A stretch of DNA of 64,000 nt. Origin: Tistlia sp040905785. GTDB lineage: Bacteria; Pseudomonadota; Alphaproteobacteria; Kiloniellales; DSM-21159. The DNA lies in NCBI RefSeq assembly GCF_040905785.1, contig NZ_JBBDQW010000054.1:46815-110814 (forward strand), given 5' to 3'. Positions 18,293-27,820 of the stretch are shown piece after piece (position 1 is the first letter of the stretch; each line of letters opens with the position of its first letter). Below the pieces are notes generated by a model. The model saw only the letters and a program-made list of their open reading frames with translations. It was not told the DNA's origin and searched no databases. A program made the translations under genes and the position numbers.

Positions 18293-19616
18293 TCCCGTGC
18301 CCGGCGATCCTGTGCCCGGCGATCCTGTGCAGGCGGCGTCCAGCGACGCGGTGCTGGCGCGCCTGCTCGCGCTCCATCCCAAGGTCATCGACCTCTCGCT
18401 CGGCCGGATCGAGCGGCTGCTCGCGCGCCTCGGCCACCCGGAGCGCCACCTGCCGCCGGTCGTCCACGTCGCCGGCACCAACGGCAAGGGCTCGGTCATC
18501 GCCTTCCTGCGCGCCATGCTCGAGGCCGAGGGGCGGCGCGTCCACGTCTACACCTCGCCGCACCTGGCGCGCTTCTCTGAGCGCATCCGGCTCGCCGGCA
18601 CCCTGATCGAGGACGCGGCGCTGACGGCCCTGCTGGAAGAGTGCGAGGCGGTCAACGGCGGCGCGCCCATCACCTTCTTCGAGATCACCACGGCGGCCGC
18701 CTACCTGGCCTTCAGTCGCCAGCCGGCCGACGCGCTGCTGCTCGAGGTCGGGCTCGGCGGCCGGCTCGACGCCACCAATGTCGTCGAGCGGCCGCGCGCG
18801 ACCTGCATCACACCGGTCTCGCTCGACCACCTGCAGTACCTCGGCGACACCCTGGCGGCGATCGCCTTCGAGAAGGCCGGCATCCTGAAGCCCGGCGTGC
18901 CGGCGGTGATCGCCCCACAGGAGCCGGCGGCGCTCCAGGTGATCGAGGAGCGGGCGGCCGCGGTCGGGGCGCCACTAACCGTGGTTCAGCGGACCTGGCG
19001 CAGCCGGCCGGGACCCGAGGGCTTCACGCTGGAGGGGCCGGAGGGCAACAGCGACTGGCCGCGCCCGGGGCTGCGCGGCGACCACCAGGTCGACAACGCC
19101 GTGACCGCCCTGGCCCTGGCCGATGCCCTCGGCGAGCTCGCGCCGGGTCCAGCGGCGCGGCGGCGCGGTCTGGTGACGGTCGAGTGGCCGGCGCGGCTGC
19201 AGCGACTGACCCGCGGTCCGCTGCCGGCCGCCCTGCCGGAGGGGTGGGAACTCTGGCTCGACGGCGGCCACAACGCCGGCGCCGGCGCGGCGCTCGCCGC
19301 CTCCTTCGCCGACTGGGGTGGGCGGCCGCTGCACCTGCTCTACGGCATGCTCGACAGCAAGGCGGCCGAGGATTTCCTGCGCCCCCTGGCACCCCACGCC
19401 ACGAGCCTGAAGGCCGTCGCCATCCCCGGCGAGCCGGCGACGCTCAGCGCCGGGCAGGCAACCGCCCACGCCCGGGCCTGCGGCATTCCCGCCGCCCCCG
19501 CCGGCTCGGTCGCCGAGGCCCTGGCCGCGATCCTGGCCGCGGGCGGCCCGCCGTCGCGCATTCTGATCTGCGGCTCGCTCTACCTCGCCGGCCACGTCCT
19601 GCGCGAGAACGGCTGA
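18276..19616 (+). CDS. folC: Dihydrofolate synthase / folylpolyglutamate synthase
   Basis: A 446-residue Mur-ligase-fold enzyme that adds glutamate to dihydropteroate and folates. The P-loop is GTNGKGS (residues 67-73), with LLEVGLGGRLDATNVV and WLDGGHNAGA in expected order. The start is uncertain. GTG at 18276 lies inside accD and opens a GDPVP repeat. In-frame GTGs at 18297, 18312 and 18327 lie inside the repeat, after the accD stop, so the repeat itself multiplies candidate starts. The conserved core begins near SSDAVLARLLALHP. Confidence 0.93.
   Translation: MAPTGDPVPGDPVPGDPVQAASSDAVLARLLALHPKVIDLSLGRIERLLARLGHPERHLPPVVHVAGTNGKGSVIAFLRAMLEAEGRRVHVYTSPHLARFSERIRLAGTLIEDAALTALLEECEAVNGGAPITFFEITTAAAYLAFSRQPADALLLEVGLGGRLDATNVVERPRATCITPVSLDHLQYLGDTLAAIAFEKAGILKPGVPAVIAPQEPAALQVIEERAAAVGAPLTVVQRTWRSRPGPEGFTLEGPEGNSDWPRPGLRGDHQVDNAVTALALADALGELAPGPAARRRGLVTVEWPARLQRLTRGPLPAALPEGWELWLDGGHNAGAGAALAASFADWGGRPLHLLYGMLDSKAAEDFLRPLAPHATSLKAVAIPGEPATLSAGQATAHARACGIPAAPAGSVAEALAAILAAGGPPSRILICGSLYLAGHVLRENG
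18288..18332 (+). repeat. 15-bp tandem repeat at folC 5' end
   Basis: Three 15-bp units (18288-18302, 18303-18317, 18318-18332) based on GGCGATCCTGTGCCC encode GDPVP-GDPVP-GDPVQ. Each unit contains an in-frame GTG. The first spans the accD stop codon. Confidence 0.9.
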
Positions 19617-19670
19617 GCTTCCCGCGGGGCCAGGCCTGGATCCGCCGGCGTTGCCGCCACGGCGCTTGCG

Positions 19671-19773
19671 TGGTTCGACGGGCTCACCACGAAGCGAGGG
19701 GAAGGGCGGGGCGGCGTCGGGCAGCGGCGGGCGCCGTCGCCCGGTCGCGCTTCATGGTGAGCCTGTCGAACCA
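19671..19773. repeat. Large inverted repeat, dispersed MVRQAHHE-type element
   Basis: Arms at 19671-19694 and 19750-19773 match in 22 of 24 bases (TGGTTCGAC...CTCACCA...GAAG) around a 55-nt spacer. The minus strand would read MVRQAHHE, a string familiar from false ORFs over dispersed repeats in alphaproteobacteria. It lies in the 308-bp gap between convergent folC and trxA. Nothing else is seen in that gap apart from the trxA terminator. Confidence 0.7.
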
Positions 19774-19860
19774 TCGGAGCGCGAGGGAGCGCGGGCGGGG
19801 CGAGAGCCTCACCTCTTCCGTAATCCCCTCGCGTGGCTTTGCCAGTCCCTAGGCAAGCCC

Positions 19861-19895
19861 CCAAAAGCAGAACCCCCGCCGAGCGGGCGGGGGTT
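19861..19895 (-). terminator. Rho-independent terminator of trxA
   Basis: AACCCCCGCC (19871-19880) and GGCGGGGGTT (19886-19895) form a perfect 10-bp stem with a 5-nt loop. On the minus strand it is followed by CTGCTTTTGG. It begins 30 bp beyond the trxA stop and could also block transcription from folC. Confidence 0.75.
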
Positions 19896-19924
19896 CGTCG
19901 CGGTCGGTTGCGGCGCGGGAGGCC

Positions 19925-20245
19925 TCAGACGTTGGACTCGATCCAGGACTGCAGGGCGTTCTTGGGCAGGGCGCCGACCTTGGTCGCGGCGACCTGACCG
20001 TCCTTGAACAGCATCAGCGTCGGGATGCCGCGCACGCCGTAGGTGGCCGGGGTCTTAGGGTTCTCGTCGATGTTCAGCTTGGCGACGACGACCTTGTCGC
20101 CAAGCGCCTCGGCGATCTCCTCGAGGGCCGGGGCGATCATCTTGCAGGGGCCGCACCACTCGGCCCAGAAGTCGACGACTACCGGCTTGTCGGCCTTGAG
20201 CACGTCAGCCTGGAAGCTGTCGTCGCTGATTTTCGTGGTCGTCAT
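19925..20245 (-). CDS. trxA: Thioredoxin 1
   Basis: A 106-residue cytoplasmic disulfide reductase. The active site is WCGPC (C31, C34), with the conserved cis-proline in RGIPTLMLF. The ATG at MTTTKIS is preceded by GGAGGAG on the minus strand, a strong ribosome-binding site. It is last in the addB-addA-trxA string and lies 119 bp after addA, so it may also have its own promoter. Confidence 0.96.
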   Translation of the reverse strand: MTTTKISDDSFQADVLKADKPVVVDFWAEWCGPCKMIAPALEEIAEALGDKVVVAKLNIDENPKTPATYGVRGIPTLMLFKDGQVAATKVGALPKNALQSWIESNV

Positions 20246-20364
20246 TCTAAGCTCTCCTCCAAAACCCTTGTCGCGCCTCGCTGCCGGCTCCCCGGAAGGG
20301 GAGAGCCCGACACAGCGGGCTCGGGCGCGTGTCGAGCGTATATGGTCCGCGGCCCGGTCCGAGG

Positions 20365-23300
20365 TCAAGGCGCGTGGCGGTCGAGCAGCGCGTCCGGAAG
20401 CCGCATCAGGCGCGGCCCGTCGGTCCAGAGCAGGGCGCAGCCGACCGGCCGGCCGGGATAGATCCGGCGCAGAAGCAGGCGGTAGGCCGCGAGCTGCGCC
20501 AGATAGGCGGCGGGCACGCCGTCGGGATCGGCGGGTGCCGGCCGCTGGGTCTTGAAGTCGAGGACCAGAACCTGTTCCGGCGTGACGCAGAGCCGGTCGA
20601 TGCGGCCGCTGATCACCTGCGGCCGCCCCTCGGCGTCGGCGGCCAGGCCGATGACCGGCGCCTCGGCACGGCTGCCGGGGCCGAAGAGAGCCGCGAAGTC
20701 CGGCTCCTCCAGCACGCCCAAGGTCGCCGCCAGGATCTCCTCGCGGGCCGGCCGCTCGAGGCCGTGGACCGGCGCGGCCAGGAAGCGCTCGGCGGCCGCC
20801 CCGCGCCGCTCGGCCGGCAGCTCGGGCAACGACTGCAGCAGGCGGTGGATCAGCAGGCCGCGCTGGAAGCGGCCGAGGCCGCCGGCCTCCTCCCCGGACC
20901 CCAGCGGCGAGCGCGGCGGCGGCTCCGGCAGGCTCGGCCGCGAGGGCGCCAGCGGCTGCGGCGGCTCGGCTTCGGCCGGCGGCGCCTCGCGCAGCCAGTC
21001 GGGCACCGGTCGCCCGGCCGCGCCGGCCGCCGCGCGCGTCAGGAGCGGCGCCTGGGGGGCGGCGCGCTGGGGCGTCGCCAGGCGCCAGCCCGGGCCGCTC
21101 CAGCCCTCGGCGCAGAGGCCGGTGAAGTCGAACTCGGCGGCTTCGCCGCAGGCGCCGAGGCCGGCCTCGGCCAGGCGGTACCAGCAGTCCTCGGGCGCCG
21201 CCTGGCGCCCCTCCCAGCCGCAGACCACGAGGCGATCCTCGGCGCGGGTCATGGCGACATAGAGCAGCCGGCGATGCTCCTCGTCCTGGCGCTCGGCGAG
21301 GCGGTTGCGGGCGTCGAGCGCGACCGGCTCGCCGAGCTCCTTGCGCGGCAGCCAGATCGGCAGGGGCGGAGCCGCGCCGCCGGCTTCCGCGGCCGGCTCG
21401 AGCCAGAGCAGGCGCTCGCGCGGCCTCGGCTTCTGCAGGGTGTCGGGCAGGATCACGATCGGCGCCTGCAGGCCCTTGGCGGCGTGGGCGGTCATCACCC
21501 GGACCTTGTCCTGGCCCTGCTCCAGGTCGCGCTTGATCTCCTGCCCGCCCTGGTCGACCCAGTGCAGGAAGCCCTCCAGCGAGGGCGTGTGGTCGCGCTC
21601 GTAGGCCAGGGCGAGGCCGAGGAACTCCTCGATCGGGTCGGCCGCCTCCTGCCCCAGGCGGGCAAGCAGGCGGCGCCGGCCGCCCTGCTCGAGCAGCTCG
21701 GCGTAGAGCTCGTAGGGCGCCACGAAGTCGGCGCGCGCACGCTGCTCCTCCAGGAAGGCGAGGGCGCCGGCACAGTCGGCGTGACGCCCGGCGGCGCTGC
21801 GCAGGCTGTCCCACAGGCTGCCCGGCCGCCGCCAGCAGAGCTCGAACAGGCGCTCCTCGCCCAGGCCGACGAGCGGGCTCTTGAGCAGGCTGGCCAGGGT
21901 CAGGTCGTCCTCGGGCAGCAGCAGGACGCGGCCGAGGGCGATCAGGTCCATGACCGCCAGCTGCTCGGACAGCACCATGCGGTCGATGCCGGCGACCGGC
22001 ACGCCGCGCTGCTTGAGCGCGCGCACCAGCTCCTCGACGAAGGCGTTGCGCCGCCGCACCAGGACCAGCAGGTCGCCGGGCCCGACCGCCCGCCCGCGGC
22101 TCTCGAGCCAGCCCTCGCCGCCCGGCAGAGCCTCGGCCGGCGACAGCCAGCCGGCGATGCGCGCGGCGATGACGCGGGCCAGGCGCGTCTGGGCCGGCAC
22201 CTGGCCCGAGCGGGTCAGCGGCGGCGCCCAGTCCGGCTCCTCCTCGACGGTCGCGGCCGGGGCCGGCGGCCAGATCTCGACCAGGCCGGCCTGGCCGACG
22301 CGCACCGGGTCGTGCTCGAGCCAGCGGCCGGAAAGCGCGACGCCCCGATGCACCGCCTCGGGCTGGAAGGTCATGTCGACCGAGCGCAGCACGGCGTCGG
22401 CCGAGCGGAAGGAGTGCGAGAGCGCGACCGGCGACCAGCGCCGCTCGGCGGCGATCACGCGCCGGCCGAAGACGCCCTCCATGCGCGCGAACTCGTGAGG
22501 GTCGGCGCGCTGGAAGCCGAAGATCGACTGCTTGCCGTCGCCGACCGCGAAGACCGTGCGCGGCAGGGTCTCGCCGCGCGCCTCGTAGGCGCCTTGCCCG
22601 GCGAAGAACTCGCCGGTCAGGCTCTCGACCACGGCCCACTGGTCCGGGTTGGTGTCCTGGGCCTCGTCGACCAGCAGGTGGTCGAGGCCGCCGTCGAGCT
22701 TGAACAGCACCCAGGCGGCCAGGCCGGGGCGGGCGAGCAGGGCGCGGGTCTCGAGGATCAGGTCCTCGTAGTCGAGCACCGCCCGCTCCGCCTTGCGGCG
22801 CCGGTAGCGCGCCAGGATGTCGGCGGCCAGAGTGACCAGGGCGCCGGTCGCCTCGGCGAGGCGGATCGCGTTCAAGCGCTCGCGCAGGAGGCGCAGCCGC
22901 TCGGCCTCGGCGCCCATGACGTCGGAGAGGCCCGGGAAGAGCGCCTCGGCGGTCTTGGTCCCGAACTTGACCGTGACCTTGCCGTCCTTGGTGAAGAAGG
23001 CGCGCAGGTAGCTCTCGAAGCCTTGCGGTCGGGTCTCGGGCTCGGCCAGCCAGCGGCTGATCGCCTGGCCCCTGGCGAGGTCCTTGGTCTTGCCCTTCTG
23101 CAGGGCCTCGCAGCAGAGCTTGAGGCCGATCAGGTCGAGCGCCTCGTCGCGGCAGGCGGCCTCCAGCACCGACTCCAGGGTCTCGCCCGGCGCGACGCCG
23201 AGCGCCTCGGCGACGGCGCGGCCAACGCCGGCCGGCGAGCCGTGGCGCGCCAGCAGGGCGTCGAGCCGGCCGCGCTCCCGGATCAGCTCGTCGAGGACGC

Positions 23301-23937
23301 CGCGGAAGTCCTCGGCGTTGGCCAGGCCGGTGACCGCCGAGAGCGCGGCGTAGAGGCCGTCGTCGCCGGTCGCCTGCGCCGGGGCGTCGCCGGCCAGCCC
23401 GTCCCTGGCCGTCGCGCCGGCCGCCGCGAGGCTGCTCTCGAAGGCCTCGGACAGCAGCTCCTGCTGGCTGCGCTCGTCGAGCGCGCGGAAGTGGGGGGCG
23501 ACGCCGGCCTCGAGCGGGAAGCGGGCGAGCAGCGACTGGCAGAAGGCGTGGATGGTCTGGATCTTCAGGCCGCCCGGCGTGTCGAGCACCCGCGCGAAAA
23601 GGCGCCGTGCCAGGGTCGCCTCCGCGGCCTCGGCCGGCCGGCCGAGCAGGTCGTGCAGGCGCCGGGCCAGCGCCGCCTCGTCGGCCGTCGCCCAGTGCCG
23701 CAGGCTGTCGGCGATGCGCTGGCGCATCTCGGCGGCGGCGGCCTTGGTGAAGGTCAGGCAGAGCAGGCGCTCGGGCCGGGCGCGCGCCAGCAGCAGGCGC
23801 AGCACGCGGTCGGTCAGCACCCGGGTCTTGCCGGTGCCCGCCGAGGCCGCGACCCAGGCCGAGGCCTCGGGGTCGGCGGCGCGGCGCTGGCGCGCCGCGG
23901 CGGCCTCGATCAGCTGGCGAAGGTCGGCGTCGCTCAT
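20365..23937 (-). CDS. addA: Double-strand break repair helicase-nuclease AddA
   Basis: A 1190-residue UvrD-type helicase with C-terminal nuclease. With AddB it processes DNA ends for recombination, the alphaproteobacterial counterpart of RecBCD. Walker A is ASAGTGKT (residues 31-38), motif II LLVDEAQDTNPDQW, and helicase motif VRVMTAHAAKGLQAP. The nuclease domain at the C-terminus has GRIDRL and LVLDFKTQRP (Asp and Lys of the DxK catalytic core). It starts with an ATG that overlaps the addB stop by 4 bp. Confidence 0.95.
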   Translation of the reverse strand: MSDADLRQLIEAAAARQRRAADPEASAWVAASAGTGKTRVLTDRVLRLLLARARPERLLCLTFTKAAAAEMRQRIADSLRHWATADEAALARRLHDLLGRPAEAAEATLARRLFARVLDTPGGLKIQTIHAFCQSLLARFPLEAGVAPHFRALDERSQQELLSEAFESSLAAAGATARDGLAGDAPAQATGDDGLYAALSAVTGLANAEDFRGVLDELIRERGRLDALLARHGSPAGVGRAVAEALGVAPGETLESVLEAACRDEALDLIGLKLCCEALQKGKTKDLARGQAISRWLAEPETRPQGFESYLRAFFTKDGKVTVKFGTKTAEALFPGLSDVMGAEAERLRLLRERLNAIRLAEATGALVTLAADILARYRRRKAERAVLDYEDLILETRALLARPGLAAWVLFKLDGGLDHLLVDEAQDTNPDQWAVVESLTGEFFAGQGAYEARGETLPRTVFAVGDGKQSIFGFQRADPHEFARMEGVFGRRVIAAERRWSPVALSHSFRSADAVLRSVDMTFQPEAVHRGVALSGRWLEHDPVRVGQAGLVEIWPPAPAATVEEEPDWAPPLTRSGQVPAQTRLARVIAARIAGWLSPAEALPGGEGWLESRGRAVGPGDLLVLVRRRNAFVEELVRALKQRGVPVAGIDRMVLSEQLAVMDLIALGRVLLLPEDDLTLASLLKSPLVGLGEERLFELCWRRPGSLWDSLRSAAGRHADCAGALAFLEEQRARADFVAPYELYAELLEQGGRRRLLARLGQEAADPIEEFLGLALAYERDHTPSLEGFLHWVDQGGQEIKRDLEQGQDKVRVMTAHAAKGLQAPIVILPDTLQKPRPRERLLWLEPAAEAGGAAPPLPIWLPRKELGEPVALDARNRLAERQDEEHRRLLYVAMTRAEDRLVVCGWEGRQAAPEDCWYRLAEAGLGACGEAAEFDFTGLCAEGWSGPGWRLATPQRAAPQAPLLTRAAAGAAGRPVPDWLREAPPAEAEPPQPLAPSRPSLPEPPPRSPLGSGEEAGGLGRFQRGLLIHRLLQSLPELPAERRGAAAERFLAAPVHGLERPAREEILAATLGVLEEPDFAALFGPGSRAEAPVIGLAADAEGRPQVISGRIDRLCVTPEQVLVLDFKTQRPAPADPDGVPAAYLAQLAAYRLLLRRIYPGRPVGCALLWTDGPRLMRLPDALLDRHAP

Positions 23938-26900
23938 TCGCCCTCGCTCCCGGCCAGCGACCATTCCTTGACCCGCGCCAGATGGTCGTACTCGCCGAAC
24001 AGCGGCAGCCAGGCGCCGCCGCGCGGCCGGGCGTGATAGGGCGTCGCCTCCTCGGCGAAGGCGCGCACCAGCCTCTCCAGGCCCTGCCAGGCCTGCTCGG
24101 CGTAGAGCTCGACCTCGCCGCTGTGGGCCTTGATCTCGCCGGCCGGCTCGCCGCCGGTCAGGCGCCAGACCGCCAGCTCGACCGGCAACACCGCCGGCAG
24201 GTCGGGGAAGCCGCCGCGCGCCAGCAGCGCCGCCTCCAGCGGCAGCTGCGGCTTCAGGCCGCTCTCCAGCTGGCGGGCGGTCGGCGCCTGTCCGGTCTTG
24301 TAGTCGATCAGCACCAGGCCGCCGTCGCGGCGGCGCTCGACCCGGTCGGCGCGCGCGGTCAGGCGGAAGCCCTCGGCGACCTCGAGCTCGCCCGGCAGCT
24401 CGGCGAAGAGCGCCGCCAGGCCGGGCCGGCGCGCCTCCTCGGCCTGCACCACCCAGGCGGCGATGCGCCGGAAGCGCGGCCACCAGAAGGCGCGGACCGT
24501 CGGGCGGGCGGCCAGCGGCGCGAAGACCTCGGCGGCGATCCGCTGCAGCTGCGCCAGCGCGTCCGGCGGCAGGCGCTCGGGCCAGGCGCGCGTGAAGCGC
24601 TCCAGGGCGGTGTGGACCAGCGTGCCGCGGTCGGCGGCGCCGGGATCGGCGTCGATCGGCTCGAGCCGCTGCAGCCTCAGGATCTTGCCGGCATAGAGGG
24701 CGTAGGGGTCGCGCATCCAGGTCTCGACCTGGGTCACCGAGAGCCGGCGCGGGCGGGCGGCGAGCGGCGGCGTCGGCGCCGGCGGCGGCAGCGGCCGCGG
24801 CGGGCCCTCCGGCCGGTCCAGGGCCTCGGACCAGGCGGCCCAGTCGTGCTCCGGGTCGGCCAGCGCGTCGGCCTCGAGGCCGAGCGCCTCGAGCAGGGCG
24901 TCGAGGCGCAGCAGCCAGCGCGACGCGACCGCCGGCGCGCCCTCGACCCGCTCGGCGCGGGTCAGGCAGACCTGCCGGGCGCCGAGCGCCTGGACCAGGT
25001 CGTGGGCGGCCAGGCCGAGCCGCCGCTCCAGCGGCGGCAGGCCGAAGTCGCGGCGCATCGGCCGGCTGAGCCACGGCCCCGGCTCGGCGTCGGCCGGCCA
25101 GGTGCCCTCGTTGAGGCCGCCCAGCACCAGCAGGTCGAACTGCAGGAGGCGCGCCTCCAGGGGCCCCAGGATCGCGATGCGCGGGTGGCGGTTCCAGCGC
25201 GGCCGCACGACACGACCGGCGAGCAGCGCGTCCAGGAAGGCTGGATAGCGGCCCGGCTCGACCGCGACCGCGATGTCCTCGGACAGGGCCTGGCGCAGCT
25301 CGGCGACGAAGCCGGCCAGGGCCTCGCCGGCCTCGCCGGCCCACAGCTGGGAGGCGCCGTCGCCGGATTGGCTGTCGGCGAGGCGCTCGGCGAAGGCCAG
25401 GTGCGCGTCGAGCAGCGGCCGCGCCTCCCCGGCGCGCAGGGCTGCCAGGAAGGGCGCGGCGGCCTCCTCCAGCTCCTGGAGGAAGCGCCTGAGCCGGCGG
25501 TGGCGGGCGGCCAGGGCGCGCCGCCGGCCCTCGTCCGCGGTCCGTGCCAGCGTCTCGTCGTGCCAGCCGTCGAGGGCGTCGCGCAGCCCCGCGAAGCCGG
25601 CCGCCGGACGCGGCCCGCGCAGCACCGCCTGCTCCAGGTCGCGGACCTGGCGGCGGAAGGCGCCGGCCGGCATGCCGCCGGCGGCCAGCGGGTGCTTGAG
25701 CGCGGCCAGCAGCGCGAGCGGCGCGCACTCGCCGGCGCCCAGCTCCGCGGTCAGCCGCAGGAGCTGCGCCGGCGGCGTCGTGGCCAGCGGCTGGCCGGCG
25801 CTGTCGTCGATGTCGATGCCCCAGCGGCTGAGCGCGGCGGCGACCCGCCGCGCCAGGGCCCGGTCGGGGGTGACCAGGGCGGCGCGCCGGCCCGGGGTCT
25901 CCAGGGCGCCGCGCAGGAGCAGGGCGATGGCGCCGGCCTCGCTGCCGGCGTCGGGCAGGTCCAGCCGGACGACCCCGGCCAGGGCCTCGCGCGCCCGCGC
26001 CGGGTCGAGGGCGACGATCCGCTCGCGCCAGCGCTCGGCGGCCTCGGCCGGGATCAGCGCCAGCTCGACGAGCTCGGCGCGCAGCGGCGGCGTCGGCCCG
26101 GCCTCGGGGTCGCACCAGTCCGACACCGCCTCGCGCTCCAGCCCGAAGCGCTCGAGCAGGCGCGCCAGGTTGTGCTGCGGGTGGCCGGGATCCTCGCGCA
26201 CCTCGGCCCAGACCTCCGGCTCGACGCTGCGGTCGAGACCGGGCAGCACGACCTCGCCGCCGGGCAGGGAGGCGACGCAGTGCAGCAGCGCCGCCGTCGA
26301 GGGAATCGAGCCGGTCGAGCCGGCGGCGATTACCGGGCCCGTCGGTGCCTGGCGGCGCCAGCGCTCGAGCTGCAGCTCGTGCAGCCGGCGCCGCCGCTCG
26401 GCGGGGCCGACGCTGCCGAGGGCGGCGTGCAGCGCCGGCAGGGTCTCGCCGACGATCGCCAGGAAGCGCAGGGTCTGCTGCCAGTGCACGGCGTGGGCGT
26501 CGGGGACCACCCTGTCGAGGTCGGAGAAGCTCAGCCCCTCGGTCTCGACCTCGTCGAGGAAGCTGGCGAGGCCCTGGGCGAGACGCAGCGCCTGGTCGAA
26601 GCTCGGCACCTCGAAGCCCGCGGTGCCCTGCGCCGCCTCCAGCTCGGCCCAGCGCAGGATCAGGCGGGTCAGCAGCAGCTGGCGGGTCAGGGGCGGCATC
26701 ACCGGCGGCAGCGCCTCGAAGCCCCCCGCGAGCTCCTCGTCGCCGGTCAGCAGCAGCTCCTCGGCATCGAGGTCGCCGAGCGGCAGCAGGCTCGGCAGCA
26801 GCAGCGCGCGGCCCGCGCTGGCCCTCAGGAAGGCCTCCTGGAGCGCGCGGCAGGCGCGCCGGGTCGGCAGCAACACGGTCGCCCCGGCCAGCGCCTCGGG

Positions 26901-26993
26901 GTCGGGAAAGCGCGCCAGCAGGCCCTGGGCCAGGGCATCGACGAAGGATACCCCCGTCGGGATCGTCGAGACGCGCGGCCCTGGGTCGCTCAC
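23934..26993 (-). CDS. addB: Double-strand break repair protein AddB
   Basis: A 1019-residue partner of AddA. The N-terminus keeps the helicase-like fold but the Walker A position reads VLLPTRRACRALQEAF, lacking GxGKT, as in alphaproteobacterial AddB. A second nuclease domain is at the C-terminus: GTLVHTALERF (His) and LIDYKTGQ (DxK). It starts with GTG 7 bp after murU. Placement between murU and addA is conserved across the class. Confidence 0.93.
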   Translation of the reverse strand: MSDPGPRVSTIPTGVSFVDALAQGLLARFPDPEALAGATVLLPTRRACRALQEAFLRASAGRALLLPSLLPLGDLDAEELLLTGDEELAGGFEALPPVMPPLTRQLLLTRLILRWAELEAAQGTAGFEVPSFDQALRLAQGLASFLDEVETEGLSFSDLDRVVPDAHAVHWQQTLRFLAIVGETLPALHAALGSVGPAERRRRLHELQLERWRRQAPTGPVIAAGSTGSIPSTAALLHCVASLPGGEVVLPGLDRSVEPEVWAEVREDPGHPQHNLARLLERFGLEREAVSDWCDPEAGPTPPLRAELVELALIPAEAAERWRERIVALDPARAREALAGVVRLDLPDAGSEAGAIALLLRGALETPGRRAALVTPDRALARRVAAALSRWGIDIDDSAGQPLATTPPAQLLRLTAELGAGECAPLALLAALKHPLAAGGMPAGAFRRQVRDLEQAVLRGPRPAAGFAGLRDALDGWHDETLARTADEGRRRALAARHRRLRRFLQELEEAAAPFLAALRAGEARPLLDAHLAFAERLADSQSGDGASQLWAGEAGEALAGFVAELRQALSEDIAVAVEPGRYPAFLDALLAGRVVRPRWNRHPRIAILGPLEARLLQFDLLVLGGLNEGTWPADAEPGPWLSRPMRRDFGLPPLERRLGLAAHDLVQALGARQVCLTRAERVEGAPAVASRWLLRLDALLEALGLEADALADPEHDWAAWSEALDRPEGPPRPLPPPAPTPPLAARPRRLSVTQVETWMRDPYALYAGKILRLQRLEPIDADPGAADRGTLVHTALERFTRAWPERLPPDALAQLQRIAAEVFAPLAARPTVRAFWWPRFRRIAAWVVQAEEARRPGLAALFAELPGELEVAEGFRLTARADRVERRRDGGLVLIDYKTGQAPTARQLESGLKPQLPLEAALLARGGFPDLPAVLPVELAVWRLTGGEPAGEIKAHSGEVELYAEQAWQGLERLVRAFAEEATPYHARPRGGAWLPLFGEYDHLARVKEWSLAGSEGE

Positions 26994-27000
26994 CGGGCGG

Positions 27001-27771
27001 TCATCCGCCGTTAGTGTCGTCGCGCCAGCCGCCGAGCTCCAGGGCCAGCTCGCGCTCGACCGCCGCGAGCGCCTGCGGCGTGCCGACGTGGTACCAGGCG
27101 CCCTCGTGGCGCAGGCCGAACAGGCGTCCCGCCGCGGCCGCCTTGTCCCACAGCAGGTTGAGCGAGAAGGCGCCCTCAGGCGCGTCCTCGAAGAGCCGCG
27201 GGGCCAGGATGTGCAGGCCGGCGTAGACGAAGGGCGCCAGCTTGCGCTCGGCGCGGCGGGTCAGCCGGCCGGCGGGATCCATGCGGAAGTCGCCGGGCCC
27301 CTCGTAGCCGAAGGCGCCGCTGCCCGGCTGCAGCAGGAGCAGGGCGTCCATGGTTTCCGGATCCCAGGCCTCGGCCAGGCGGCGCAGCGCCGGATCCGGC
27401 CCGTCGAGCCAGACGACGTCGCCGTTGGCGACGAAGAAGGGGGCCTCGCCGAGCTGCGGCAGCGCCCGCGCGACGCCGCCGCCGGTGTCGAGCAGCGTCT
27501 CTTCCTCGGAGAAGAGGATGCGCGGGCGCGTCCGCCCCTCCAGGTGCCGGCGCAGCTGGCCGGCGTGGTGGTGCAGGTTGACCACGGCCTCCTCGACGCC
27601 GGCCTCGGCCAGGCGGTCGAGCAGCTGGTCGATCATCGGCGCGCCGTTGACCGCGATCATCGGCTTCGGGCGCTCGTCGGTCAGCGGCCGCATGCGCTGG
27701 CCGAGGCCCGCCGCCAGCACCATCGCGCGGCGGATCGCCGCCGAGGCGTCGTCGTTCTTCCCTCGGTTCAC
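27001..27771 (-). CDS. murU: N-acetylmuramate 1-phosphate uridylyltransferase
   Basis: A 256-residue nucleotidyltransferase. The signature AAGLGQRMRPLTDERPKPM (residues 20-38) binds the UTP phosphates; ANGDVVW holds a metal-binding Asp. Together with the upstream kinase it would make UDP-MurNAc from recycled MurNAc, bypassing fosfomycin-sensitive MurA. That pathway was defined in Pseudomonas and is applied here because the kinase gene is adjacent. The family also includes mannose-1-P guanylyltransferases. The start is GTG; an ATG at residue 17 would cut into the core. Confidence 0.85.
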   Translation of the reverse strand: MNRGKNDDASAAIRRAMVLAAGLGQRMRPLTDERPKPMIAVNGAPMIDQLLDRLAEAGVEEAVVNLHHHAGQLRRHLEGRTRPRILFSEEETLLDTGGGVARALPQLGEAPFFVANGDVVWLDGPDPALRRLAEAWDPETMDALLLLQPGSGAFGYEGPGDFRMDPAGRLTRRAERKLAPFVYAGLHILAPRLFEDAPEGAFSLNLLWDKAAAAGRLFGLRHEGAWYHVGTPQALAAVERELALELGGWRDDTNGG

Positions 27772-27820
27772 GCTGCCCGCCCCGTTGTTCCTGCCGACCC
27801 GTCGTTTGCTGGCCCGTTCC

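Noticed and set aside
20329..24036. 1235-residue plus-strand open frame antisense to addA
   Set aside because: Composition is Arg/Ala/Gly/Gln-rich without motifs, as expected antisense to GC-rich genes; addA on the minus strand has all helicase and nuclease motifs.
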